Assembly: GCA_016297945.1 (NCBI GenBank)
Contig: JAEDFR010000018.1
Span: 1-36,241, forward strand
DNA: 36,241 nt
Direction: 5' to 3'
DNA from: Lachnospiraceae bacterium
GTDB taxonomy: Bacteria; Bacillota; Clostridia; Lachnospirales; Lachnospiraceae
Under the pieces are notes generated by a model that saw only the letters and a list, made by a program, of their open reading frames with translations, was not told the origin of the DNA and did no database searches. Shown piece after piece: positions 1-7,143 of this stretch. Made by a program: the position numbers and the translations under genes. Numbering within the stretch: position 1 is the first letter of the stretch; every line of letters begins with the position of its first letter.

Positions 1-313
1 CTTTTGCCTTGGCAACGACCTCTTCCATATCCTTTTTGCCTGCCACAGTTGCATTGATTTGTGTGAATTCAGCACTGGTTGTATTGGCAATAACTTTTGC
101 AAGTGTTGTCTTGCCGGTTCCCGGAGGACCATAAAAAATCACACTTCCCAGCTTGTCCGCCATGATTGCACGGTATAGCAGCTTGTCTTTTCCTATGATA
201 TGCTGTTGCCCAACCACTTCTTCGAGTGTCGTAGGCCGCATGCGCGCAGCCAATGGTGCTTCCTTTTCCTGATTGTTTTGACGCATATAGTCAAATAAAT
301 TCATTCCATCCAT
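1..313 (-). CDS. rarA: Replication-associated recombination ATPase RarA/MgsA, N-terminal part (cut by window edge)
   Basis: Only about the first 104 residues are in the window; the gene runs off the left edge. The frame begins MDGMNLFDYMRQ and continues with ARMRPTTLEEVVGQQHI, the typical opening of RarA/MgsA, followed by a Walker A motif GPPGTGKT. RarA is a clamp-loader-like AAA+ ATPase that acts at stalled or gapped replication forks. The start is uncertain: family members usually begin at MxLFDYMR, so the ATG at 304, preceded by GGATGG, competes with the ATG at 313. It lies downstream of the deacetylase gene in the same direction but is separated by about 250 bp of repetitive AT-rich DNA, so it probably has its own promoter. 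The family call is solid. What follows beyond the edge is not visible. Confidence 0.9.
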   Translation of the reverse strand, partial: MDGMNLFDYMRQNNQEKEAPLAARMRPTTLEEVVGQQHIIGKDKLLYRAIMADKLGSVIFYGPPGTGKTTLAKVIANTTSAEFTQINATVAGKKDMEEVVAKAK

Positions 314-443
314 AGACTTATATCCCTATAATACCTTATCTGTTCCCTTATGTATTGTAAAACCCTATCACATATCTTTTACCGTACATTTTCTTTTTAC
401 CATACATTTTCTTTCTTCATTCTATGATATACGAATCACAATT

Positions 444-550
444 TTCATTCAATATCATTCCATAATAATTTTTCATTGAGAAATCCATTATTTTTTCATG
501 AGAATTCCAGCTTTTTCATCGATAATTCAATGTTATTCATGACAATTTCA
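444..550. repeat. Degenerate ~21-bp AT-rich repeats around TTCAT
   Basis: Upstream of rarA the motif TTCAT recurs at 444, 472, 495, 515 and 536, each embedded in a similar AT-rich unit. The last three steps are 20-23 bp, close to two helical turns. The spacing would suit bent DNA or phased protein binding. It may equally be simple low-complexity sequence. Confidence 0.35.
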
Positions 551-562
551 ATTTTTGGAGAT

Positions 563-1270
563 TTATTCCAAAATAATTTCATCAACCGTAACAAATTCAT
601 ATCCTTCTTTTTGCAAATCATCGATTGCGGTAAGTGCGGCCATGACACTTGACTTATAAGAATCGTGCATCAGAATAATGCCGTTATCTTTTGCATTTTC
701 CTCAATCCGCCTAACAATTCCCGCCGTATCTTCACAACACCAGTCCAAAGGATCAATATTCCAAAGAACGACGAGCATGCCTGTCTGCTCTTCCAGGTTT
801 TCTCTGTGATTTCCAAAAGGCGGTCTGATATACTGGGGAATCTGCCCCGTTATATTTTCGATAACCTCATTCGTTTTTACAACTTCCTGATGAAGCAAAA
901 CCGTATCGGCATTTTTTAAATCCTTATGATGAAACGAATGATTACCAATCAGATGCCCCTCATCCTGAATTCGTCTGACCAAATCCGGATAGTTTTGCGC
1001 AGCTTCGCCAAGTAAAAAAAACGTAGCATGAATCCCGCGTTCTTTTAATCCGTCCAACAACATGGGAGTATAAATCGGATGCGGACCATCATCAAATGTT
1101 ATAGCAATCTTTTTAGTTAACATAACTTCTTTCCTTTCAGAAACCAATGCCGTATTTTTGCTGTCTGCCTCATAAGTCATTTCAAATTTTCCAAAGTATC
1201 CAAAGATAATTAAAGAAAAGGTAAATAACAGACCGACCAATGTCTTTGCATTTTTGAAAAAACGATTCAT
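563..1270 (-). CDS. Membrane-anchored polysaccharide deacetylase (NodB homology domain)
   Basis: This is a 235-residue carbohydrate esterase family 4 protein. After a short basic N-terminus, residues about 9-28 form one hydrophobic segment (uncleaved signal anchor), so the enzyme should face outward and act on peptidoglycan or another cell-surface glycan by removing N-acetyl groups. The five NodB motifs are visible: TFDDGP at 58-63 with the catalytic base Asp and metal-binding Asp, metal-binding His at 111 and 115 in GNHSFHH, RPPFG at 149-153, DPLDW at 173-177, and LMHDS with His202. No substrate-specific accessory domain is present. The ATG is preceded by GAGG at good spacing. It follows the mutS2-like gene by 70 bp on the same strand and could share its transcript. 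The exact substrate cannot be read from sequence. Confidence 0.9.
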   Translation of the reverse strand: MNRFFKNAKTLVGLLFTFSLIIFGYFGKFEMTYEADSKNTALVSERKEVMLTKKIAITFDDGPHPIYTPMLLDGLKERGIHATFFLLGEAAQNYPDLVRRIQDEGHLIGNHSFHHKDLKNADTVLLHQEVVKTNEVIENITGQIPQYIRPPFGNHRENLEEQTGMLVVLWNIDPLDWCCEDTAGIVRRIEENAKDNGIILMHDSYKSSVMAALTAIDDLQKEGYEFVTVDEIILE

Positions 1271-1340
1271 GGATACCTCAAAAATGAATTTGTATAATAT
1301 ATGAATGAATTCGTATCATTATGCAGTAGGTATGTGCAGC

Positions 1341-3242
1341 CTATTCTTCCGACTCGATTACAGAATCGGTATACTTTCTTTGCATATCATGCCTTTTTTT
1401 CCGATTTTCAACCGTATCAAAAAGTATGGAAAAATCATAATCTTTTGGATATAATTCGGTTGCAGCCACATGCAATTTCACTCTCTTATGATTGATCCAT
1501 ATTTTTTTATTCGGAAGCTGTACTCTCAATACGCCCTTTTCATTTATGGTTTCACAGACAATTCCAATCTTTTTTTCCGGATAAACCATAACACTGTCAC
1601 CGATATGAAACTTCTCGCTAAGATCCGTATGCTTTTTAACCGTTTTTGCTTTTACAATTTTTCTCGTACTCTTCTTTGCTATGCTTTGTTCCGGATTATC
1701 AAACGTGTAGTTAGCAATTGCTTTCTCACCGTATGCAGCGCGAATTGCCACTTCCAACATTTCGCCCGGCATCCCCAATCTGTCCGCAATATAAAATGCG
1801 CAGCTTTCGCCGGCCTCTCCGATTACCATTTGATAGGTAGGACGCAAGGTTTCTTTATCAAATGACATCCTTGCATTTACAATATCCAAAGCCTTATCTG
1901 CATATTCCTTTACTTCCGGATAATGCGTTGTCACCAAAAAAATTGCGCCGCTTTTTCTGAGTTCTTCTAAAATTGCAATGGCAATACCCATACCTTCCGT
2001 TGGATCTGTGCCGGAACCCAATTCATCCATAATCACAAAACTGTCCTGATTGACTTCTCTTAATACCTCCAGCACATTCGTAATATGAGCCGAAAAAGTA
2101 GACAGATTTTCTGACAGATTTTGTCCATCACCAATATCACACAGATAAGAACTATTCATACAGATATCAGCCTTTTTACATGTGACATGCAATCCGCATT
2201 GTGCCATGATACAGTTTAGCATAACGGTTTTAATCGATACTGTTTTTCCTCCTGTATTGGGACCTGTGATTACAATTCCCCTCACGTTTTCGCCCACTTC
2301 AAACTGTAACGGCACCGCAATCGTTTTATCCATTAGCGGATGCCTTGCATCAATTAACCGGATTCTACGTTCCGTATTGATAACCGGTTCGCTCGCATCC
2401 ATAGTAAGACTTAGTTTGCCTTTTGAAAAAATGAAATCAAGCTTTTCGATCATATTTAAATCTTCCTGCAACGCAGGTTCTGATGCCATAACCATGGCGG
2501 ACAAAGTGTACAAGATGTTATAAACTTCGTTTTCTTCACTGATTTTTAATGACTGCAACTCTTCATAGTATTTTGCCACACTCGAAGGCTCTATAAAAAG
2601 AGTACTTCCGGTTGAAGACTTATCGATTATGCTTCCGGCTATCTTAAACTTATAATCTCTTTTTACAGGAAGACAGATTCGTCCGTTTCGGAATGTGCAA
2701 TATTGATCTGCCATATACTCCTTATTTGAACGCAGTATCTGCTCTGCCTTCTGTTTCATCTGCTCCTCACATTTAACGATCTGTTTGCGAATCAGTTCCA
2801 ATTCTTTTGACGCATAATCATCCACTTCTTCATTTCGGATTTTTTGACTGATTTCCTGCCCCAAATCTGCAATAATATCCAGATTCTCATCATAAAAGGC
2901 CAACGAATTCTCATACACTTTTCCTCTGGAAAGATAGTCTTTTAATCTTTTTATTACTACCAGCACTCTTTCCACTCTCTCTAATTGATAAGGGGTCAAA
3001 CAGTCTCCTTTTTTCGCAATCAGCAATACTTCTTTTATTTCTGTAATATTCTGAAATGGAGGATTCCCCAATTTCTCGATCAAAAACCGTGCATCGCTTG
3101 TATCTTTTAATTGTTTCTTTAACTCTTGTTCCGAAAAGAACGGACCGGCTTCCCTGATTTTTTCTTTTGCCCAGTCAGTAATTGCTAACTCTGACCATAT
3201 TTCTTTTATTTTATCAAATTCAATTTGTCTTTCAATATTCAT
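1341..3242 (-). CDS. MutS2-like DNA-binding ATPase lacking the Smr nuclease domain
   Basis: The protein has 633 residues with the MutS2 order: an N-terminal helical lever region, a coiled-coil clamp near residues 130-240, then the MutS ATPase with Walker A GPNTGGKT (about 327-334), Walker B VIMDELGSGTDP and the TTHY segment. A short basic C-terminal region containing a KOW-like stretch (GDSVMVYPEKKIGIV) follows, but the C-terminal Smr endonuclease domain of canonical MutS2 (about 780 residues) is absent. MutS2 proteins act in suppression of recombination or in rescue of collided ribosomes; which role a Smr-less form plays is not established here. The start at 3242 is preferred over an in-frame ATG at 3311 because AAAGGA lies about ten bases upstream. 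Such short forms are often annotated as DNA mismatch repair protein MutS or endonuclease MutS2. Confidence 0.85.
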   Translation of the reverse strand: MNIERQIEFDKIKEIWSELAITDWAKEKIREAGPFFSEQELKKQLKDTSDARFLIEKLGNPPFQNITEIKEVLLIAKKGDCLTPYQLERVERVLVVIKRLKDYLSRGKVYENSLAFYDENLDIIADLGQEISQKIRNEEVDDYASKELELIRKQIVKCEEQMKQKAEQILRSNKEYMADQYCTFRNGRICLPVKRDYKFKIAGSIIDKSSTGSTLFIEPSSVAKYYEELQSLKISEENEVYNILYTLSAMVMASEPALQEDLNMIEKLDFIFSKGKLSLTMDASEPVINTERRIRLIDARHPLMDKTIAVPLQFEVGENVRGIVITGPNTGGKTVSIKTVMLNCIMAQCGLHVTCKKADICMNSSYLCDIGDGQNLSENLSTFSAHITNVLEVLREVNQDSFVIMDELGSGTDPTEGMGIAIAILEELRKSGAIFLVTTHYPEVKEYADKALDIVNARMSFDKETLRPTYQMVIGEAGESCAFYIADRLGMPGEMLEVAIRAAYGEKAIANYTFDNPEQSIAKKSTRKIVKAKTVKKHTDLSEKFHIGDSVMVYPEKKIGIVCETINEKGVLRVQLPNKKIWINHKRVKLHVAATELYPKDYDFSILFDTVENRKKRHDMQRKYTDSVIESEE

Positions 3243-3379
3243 TGTCTTTTCCTTTCCGATAATACTTATTTTTTCGCTTGTATTCCTGAGAAAGTTTGCG
3301 TTTTTGCTCACAGACTGTATGCGGCCACAGACGCATAATAAGTATTGTATTACAAATCCGAATTATTCCTGACTAATAA

Positions 3380-3407
3380 AAAAAGCATGACCATACAGCC
3401 ATGCTTA
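3380..3407 (-). terminator. Intrinsic terminator of the small minus-strand unit
   Basis: Read on the minus strand, an AGCATG stem arm pairs with CATGCT around an ~11-base loop and is followed by seven T residues. It closes a minus-strand transcript starting near 3594, upstream of the mutS2-like gene. Confidence 0.75.
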
Positions 3408-3468
3408 ATCATTTCATAAACAATACAACAAATATTCCACATTATTAAGCAATCGTAAGGCGAAAATG

Positions 3469-3486
3469 TTGACAGCGCATACGTCA
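3469..3486. repeat. Small inverted repeat GTTGAC-N9-GTCAAC
   Basis: A perfect 6-bp inverted repeat (extendable to TGTTGAC/GTCAACA) overlaps the stop codon of the 30-codon frame at 3484-3576. It may be an RNA hairpin in that transcript or an operator-like site. Confidence 0.4.
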
Positions 3487-3576
3487 ACAAAAGGGCAAAA
3501 TCTCAGTATCAACCAAAATCGCCCCTGCAATATTTATTTTGCAACTTTCTCCATTACAATCACACTTAACAAACAA
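3484..3576 (-). CDS. Possible 30-residue Cys-containing small protein (or non-coding RNA)
   Basis: A frame opening with TTG, four bases after AGGAG, encodes 30 residues beginning (M)FVKCDCNGESCK and ending in Cys before TGA. It has four cysteines, including a CxC pair, and no similarity I recognise. It sits between a near-consensus sigma-A promoter (3601-3629) and an intrinsic terminator (3380-3407), so transcription of this stretch is well supported even though translation is not. The spacing between SD and TTG is short, and the region also contains two hairpins, so a structured small RNA of roughly 200 nt is an equally good reading. Confidence 0.35.
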   Translation of the reverse strand: MFVKCDCNGESCKINIAGAILVDTEILPFC

Positions 3577-3600
3577 ATGTCTCCTAAAATCTTTTTTTCA

Positions 3601-3629
3601 ATTATACAATTGCCATTCTAATCGGTCAA
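3601..3629 (-). promoter_or_regulatory. Sigma-A-type promoter TTGACC-N17-TATAAT
   Basis: On the minus strand TTGACC (3629-3624) and TATAAT (3606-3601) are separated by exactly 17 bases. This is one of the best promoters in the window. Its only candidate product is the short unit ending at the terminator at 3380. Confidence 0.8.
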
Positions 3630-3723
3630 GCATGAAATTCGTGTCCGGCATATTCTCTGTCTTGTTCTTTATCTTGCCTTGTTCTTTATTTTGTCTTATA
3701 CCTTTTAAACCATGTACTTAACC

Positions 3724-3753
3724 TTGACAAAATCATAACAATAATGTTATCAT
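3724..3753 (+). promoter_or_regulatory. Promoter TTGACA-N18-TATCAT with extended -10, for the M20 operon
   Basis: A consensus -35 TTGACA (3724-3729) is followed after 18 bases by TATCAT (3748-3753), preceded by TG for an extended -10. The predicted start lies near 3760, about 150 nt upstream of the amidohydrolase start. It is divergent from the minus-strand promoter about 100 bp to the left. Confidence 0.7.
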
Positions 3754-3763
3754 GCCCCCATGC

Positions 3764-3800
3764 AAGGGTGCTCGAAAATCTGAGCGCCCTTTGATTTTTT
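3764..3800 (+). terminator. Hairpin with T-tract at the start of the M20 leader (possible attenuator)
   Basis: The arm AAGGGTGCTC (3764-3773) pairs with GAGCGCCCTT (3782-3791) with one mismatch or wobble, followed by TGATTTTTT. It lies immediately after the predicted start of the plus-strand promoter and upstream of the M20 gene. No plus-strand gene precedes it, so a premature terminator is a reasonable reading. Confidence 0.5.
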
Positions 3801-3811
3801 ATCATCATTAT

Positions 3812-3890
3812 ATGATACCACAAAGTGCGTAGCAATCCGTTGGTATCATGGGGTCAAAATACCTTTTGACCTCAACATCATCATAATTAT
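3812..3890 (+). repeat. Intergenic repeat, copy A (matches 36143-36208 on the other strand)
   Basis: The stretch from 3819 shares a 22-base perfect core (GTGCGTAGCAATCCGT within it) and a further ~45 bases of near-identity with the minus strand of 36143-36208. Here it forms two stems: ATGATACCA/TGGTATCAT (3812-3820 with 3841-3849) and GGTCAAAA/TTTTGACC. It ends about 10 bases before the Shine-Dalgarno of the M20 gene. Confidence 0.75.
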
Positions 3891-3913
3891 ATTGGATTGG
3901 GAGGAAATATGCT

Positions 3914-5140
3914 ATGACAGCAGAGGAATTACTACAGGAAGCTGCAGGCTACGAAGAAAAACTGATTACCACCAGACGTTTTCTGCACACGCATCCCGGA
4001 ACGGGTTTTGATATTGAAGATACCGTTGCCTATGTCAAACAGGAACTGATTGCTATGGGTTATGAACCCAAGAGTTGCGGCAGGGCCGGTCTGATTGCTC
4101 TTGCAGGAAAAAAAGAAAACGGTAAGACTTTTCTTCTTCGTGCGGATATGGATGCGCTTCCGTTATCCGAAGAAGCGGACGTCGAGTTTGCTTCGACAAA
4201 CGGAAAGATGCATGCATGCGGTCACGATATGCATACCACGATGTTACTCGGTGCAGCAAAGCTTTTAAAGGATCATGAAGATGAAATCAACGGAACCGTA
4301 AAACTCATGTTTCAGCCTGCCGAAGAAATCTTCGAAGGTTCACATGATATGATTGAAGCAGGTCTTTTGAAAAATCCGGACGTCGATGCTGCTCTTATGA
4401 TTCATGTTATGGCATCCATGCCAATGCAGGCAGGAACCGTCATCGTCAGCGACGGAGGCGTCAGTGCTCCTGCTGCTGATTATTTCACCATAAAAATTCA
4501 GGGAAAAGGCTGCCACGGCTCCATGCCGAATAACGGTGTCGATCCCATCAACGTAGCTGCCCACATTATCACTTCACTTCAGGAGCTTCACGCAAGAGAA
4601 CTGGCACTCACCGATGAAGCCGTCTTAACTATCGGTTCCATCCACGGCGGTGCCGCTGCCAATGTCATTCCGGATACGGTAGAACTTGGCGGTACTATCC
4701 GGACATACGATGAAGAAATCAGAAGTTTTCTGAAAACAAGAATGACGGAAATCTCCCAAAGCATAGCTACAGCTTTCCGCGCTACAGCAGAAGTATCCTT
4801 TGGTTCCGGCTGTCCGACTTTAAACAATAATCCGGATTTATCAGCTTGTGCGGCAAGCTATCTCAAAGAACTGTTACCTCCTGGCAAAATTTTTACCGCG
4901 GCTCAGTTAAATGCCTTATCCGGCGACAAAAAACCGCCGAAATCAGCCGGTTCCGAAGATTTTGCTTATATCAGTCAGGAAGTTCCTTCCGTTATGTTAG
5001 CTTTAGCTGCCGGAAGTCCCAATGACGGATATTGCTATCCGCAGCATCATCCAAAGGCAAAATTTGACGAGTCAGCTTTAGCAGGCGGAAGTGCCGTTTA
5101 TGCATACACGGCTATGCGCTGGCTTGAAGAACATGAATAA
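3914..5140 (+). CDS. M20-family metal-dependent amidohydrolase (hippurate/N-acyl-amino-acid hydrolase type)
   Basis: A 408-residue cytosolic M20D-type enzyme. The N-terminus carries the RRxLHxHP-like segment (TTRRFLHTHPGTGFD), followed by LRADMDALP, the metal-binding HACGHDMH, the PAEE pair that supplies the catalytic Glu, a dimerisation insert starting near GCHGSMP, and a late metal ligand in the segment SEDFAY. This subfamily cleaves the amide bond of N-acyl amino acids, hippurate-like conjugates or small peptides. The start is the second ATG after GGGAGG: the first ATG at this site is closed at once by TGA. The gene is followed after 230 bp by two membrane-protein genes on the same strand, which suggests intake of the substrate followed by hydrolysis. 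No signal peptide is present. Confidence 0.88.
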   Translation: MTAEELLQEAAGYEEKLITTRRFLHTHPGTGFDIEDTVAYVKQELIAMGYEPKSCGRAGLIALAGKKENGKTFLLRADMDALPLSEEADVEFASTNGKMHACGHDMHTTMLLGAAKLLKDHEDEINGTVKLMFQPAEEIFEGSHDMIEAGLLKNPDVDAALMIHVMASMPMQAGTVIVSDGGVSAPAADYFTIKIQGKGCHGSMPNNGVDPINVAAHIITSLQELHARELALTDEAVLTIGSIHGGAAANVIPDTVELGGTIRTYDEEIRSFLKTRMTEISQSIATAFRATAEVSFGSGCPTLNNNPDLSACAASYLKELLPPGKIFTAAQLNALSGDKKPPKSAGSEDFAYISQEVPSVMLALAAGSPNDGYCYPQHHPKAKFDESALAGGSAVYAYTAMRWLEEHE

Positions 5141-5174
5141 TCTTCTTTGAATATGCATTTGGTTTTCGGATTGC

Positions 5175-5206
5175 CAATCTGTTTGTCAATCTGTTTGTCA
5201 ATCTGT
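5175..5206. repeat. 12-bp tandem repeat CAATCTGTTTGT, 2.7 copies
   Basis: Two perfect copies and one partial copy of a 12-bp unit lie 35 bp after the M20 stop codon. It is probably a slippage product. The spacer to the next gene also holds a 14-bp palindrome, ATCTTTTAAAAGAT (5244-5257), a possible operator. Confidence 0.8.
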
Positions 5207-5369
5207 AATTGGTCTAAAGAAGAATAAGTAATTTTTCAAATTCATCTTTTAAAAGATCAAAAATAACGCAAGAACATATCATGGTAAATTTTATAATGTT
5301 ATATTTGTATTTTTAAAATATAAAATTGAAGGCACCAAAAATTAAAAATATGAAAGTGAGGTACTTGTC

Positions 5370-6080
5370 ATGAAAGAAATCATCCAAAGCCCCCTATTAC
5401 TTGCTCTGGTCAGTATCGGTCTGATCTACATCTTAGGTTTTTCACTCGTTTATTTGAAAAAAGCCTACAGCCGTTGTCTGGAAATGGGAATCACCAAAGA
5501 AGAACTGAAAAAAGTCATTAAATCCAGCGTCGTTTTTTCGATTGTCCCGAGCTTATCCATCGTTGTCGGTCTGTTTGCCTTAATCTCCGTATTAGGTGTT
5601 GTATGGTCCTGGTGGAGACTTTCCGTTATCGGTTCCCTCTCTTATGAATCGCTGATTTCAAGCAGCGTTTCAACCGCACTCGGCTTTTCTTCCAATGCAG
5701 AAATGTTAGCAAATGCTACCGGAAGAGAATTCGGTGTTGTTATGATTTTGATGAGCATCGGTATGTTAAGCGGCTTCCTTATCCTGATACCTTTTGGCAA
5801 AAAGCTCTCTATGAGTGTTAATAAAACAGAAAATTCCAGCACATGGAAATATGTCTTAAGCGGTACTTTCATGCTTTGTCTTTTTGCTGTTTACGTTCCT
5901 GTATTGTTGTTTGGTGATACCATTCAAGCAGCAGTTATGTTAACCGGTTTAGTGATTGCGGTCGGTCTTGGCATTCTTGCCAAAAAGAGCCCGAAATTAC
6001 GTTGGTTAGGTGATTTCATCATGGCCTTCTCCATGATTGGCGGTATGATTTCATCTATTTTATGGACCAGTATATTTTAA
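5370..6080 (+). CDS. DUF5058 family membrane protein, putative transporter subunit
   Basis: A 236-residue integral membrane protein with about six hydrophobic segments, opening with a short N-terminal segment and KKAYSRCLEMGITKEELKK in a cytosolic loop, then VVGLFALISVLG and further helices to the C-terminus. The sequence matches my recollection of the DUF5058 family, which has no established substrate. The ATG follows GTGAGG at about seven bases. The next gene begins 21 bp downstream, so the two are clearly co-transcribed. The pairing of two mid-size membrane proteins next to an M20 hydrolase suggests a two-component permease for the hydrolase substrate, which is inference. No ATPase gene accompanies them, so if they transport, it is probably a secondary system. 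Confidence 0.7.
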   Translation: MKEIIQSPLLLALVSIGLIYILGFSLVYLKKAYSRCLEMGITKEELKKVIKSSVVFSIVPSLSIVVGLFALISVLGVVWSWWRLSVIGSLSYESLISSSVSTALGFSSNAEMLANATGREFGVVMILMSIGMLSGFLILIPFGKKLSMSVNKTENSSTWKYVLSGTFMLCLFAVYVPVLLFGDTIQAAVMLTGLVIAVGLGILAKKSPKLRWLGDFIMAFSMIGGMISSILWTSIF

Positions 6081-6101
6081 TAGCAAAAGGAGGAACTACC
6101 T

Positions 6102-6860
6102 ATGAAAAAAGAAAATAAAACCACACAGACATTAGATCCGTTTCAGGCATGGTCTCATAAGTGGGGCCGTTTTGGCACAGTCATTGCATTAATTTACATG
6201 ATTGCACTTCCTTTTGTTGTGCTCGCATATTATGATTCCATTCCCTCATTTGGAGAAGTTATCAATATTTCAACCATCAGTATTTTGATGATTTATATTC
6301 CTGTAGGTATCTCAGAAGCTCTCAGCTATACTCCAATCCTTGGCTCCTCTTCCTACCTTACTTTTATCACAGGAAATATTATGAACTTAAAACTCCCTTG
6401 CGCTGTAAATGCTTTGAAAATCACGAAAAAAGAAGCCAATACACCGGAAGGTGATGCAATTGCTTCCGTAGCAGTTGCAGTCAGCTCCATTATGACCGTT
6501 TGTATTTTAGCTCTTGCTGCACTGTTTAGTACCTGGATCAGCCCGGTATTCGAACTTCCGGCAGTAAAAACAGCTTCCAACTATATCATTCCTGCATTGT
6601 TCGGCTCTCTGACACTCGGACTGTTTTCAAGCACCAATGCCGGAAATAAAGTCGTAAAAAATGGCATCATGGGCGTTGTACCGGTTCTTATCATCGTATC
6701 CATTCTTTCTATCCTGGTACGTGTGACAAGCGGCGGTTCTTTGTTTGGCATGGTCGGATTCCTGATTTTATTTATGCTTCCGATAGCTCTGATTTCTTCC
6801 CGCATTATGTGGAAAAAAGGCGTCATCAAGGTCGTAGATAAGAATGCTGCGGAAGAATAA
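6102..6860 (+). CDS. Multi-pass membrane protein, partner of DUF5058
   Basis: A 252-residue protein with about six to seven transmembrane helices and a cytosolic N-terminus (WSHKWGRFGT before the first helix). I do not recognise a named domain with certainty; proteins of this type are found next to DUF5058 genes. Conserved-looking polar features inside membrane regions include GISEALSYTPILGSSSYLTFITGN and SSTNAGNKVVKNG, which could line a substrate path. A good SD (AAAGGAGG) lies 10 bases upstream and the gap to the DUF5058 gene is 21 bp. The unit ends at a strong plus-strand terminator inside the nested inverted repeat at 6868-7055. Confidence 0.6.
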   Translation: MKKENKTTQTLDPFQAWSHKWGRFGTVIALIYMIALPFVVLAYYDSIPSFGEVINISTISILMIYIPVGISEALSYTPILGSSSYLTFITGNIMNLKLPCAVNALKITKKEANTPEGDAIASVAVAVSSIMTVCILALAALFSTWISPVFELPAVKTASNYIIPALFGSLTLGLFSSTNAGNKVVKNGIMGVVPVLIIVSILSILVRVTSGGSLFGMVGFLILFMLPIALISSRIMWKKGVIKVVDKNAAEE

Positions 6861-6867
6861 AACTATT

Positions 6868-7055
6868 ATATATCTTTGCCGCCTCGTACTTCGGTTTTCG
6901 ACTTTCTAAGCGGCATGCTCACAAAATATTATTAAATGCCCGGTTTCAAAACTCAGACTTCGTCTTCGGACAGTTGAAACCGGGCATTCTTTTTTGTTCG
7001 CCATGCCGCTAAGAAATTCACAAAACCTCTTAAAAGCCGGCGGACAAAGATATAT
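6868..7055. repeat. Large nested inverted repeat (three concentric stems)
   Basis: Three arm pairs are arranged concentrically. The outer pair is 6868-6883 with 7039-7055 (16 of 17 with one bulge; CTTTGCCGCC versus GGCGGACAAAG). The middle pair is 6903-6917 with 7002-7016 (14 of 15, core AGCGGCATG). The inner pair is 6935-6949 with 6974-6988 (15 of 15, core GCCCGGTTTC), with a small AGAC-TTC-GTCT hairpin in its loop. It occupies the whole gap between the convergent DUF5058 unit and metQ. Confidence 0.85.
6935..6996 (+). terminator. Strong intrinsic terminator of the M20/DUF5058 unit
   Basis: The perfect 15-bp inner stem (6935-6949 with 6974-6988) is followed on the plus strand by CTTTTTT. 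On the minus strand the following bases are A/T-mixed, so termination is expected mainly for plus-strand transcription. Confidence 0.85.
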
Positions 7056-7143
7056 CATTTTCAGTTTGGATGACTTGGCATTTACGTGCTATTTCCAGAA
7101 ATCCAAATGGATACAATCAATACCTATATTGACAATGCAGATT

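Noticed and set aside
3539..3721. Plus-strand 60-codon frame in the gap before the M20 gene
   Set aside because: No SD, low-complexity composition, and it runs across the minus-strand promoter and the small unit there.
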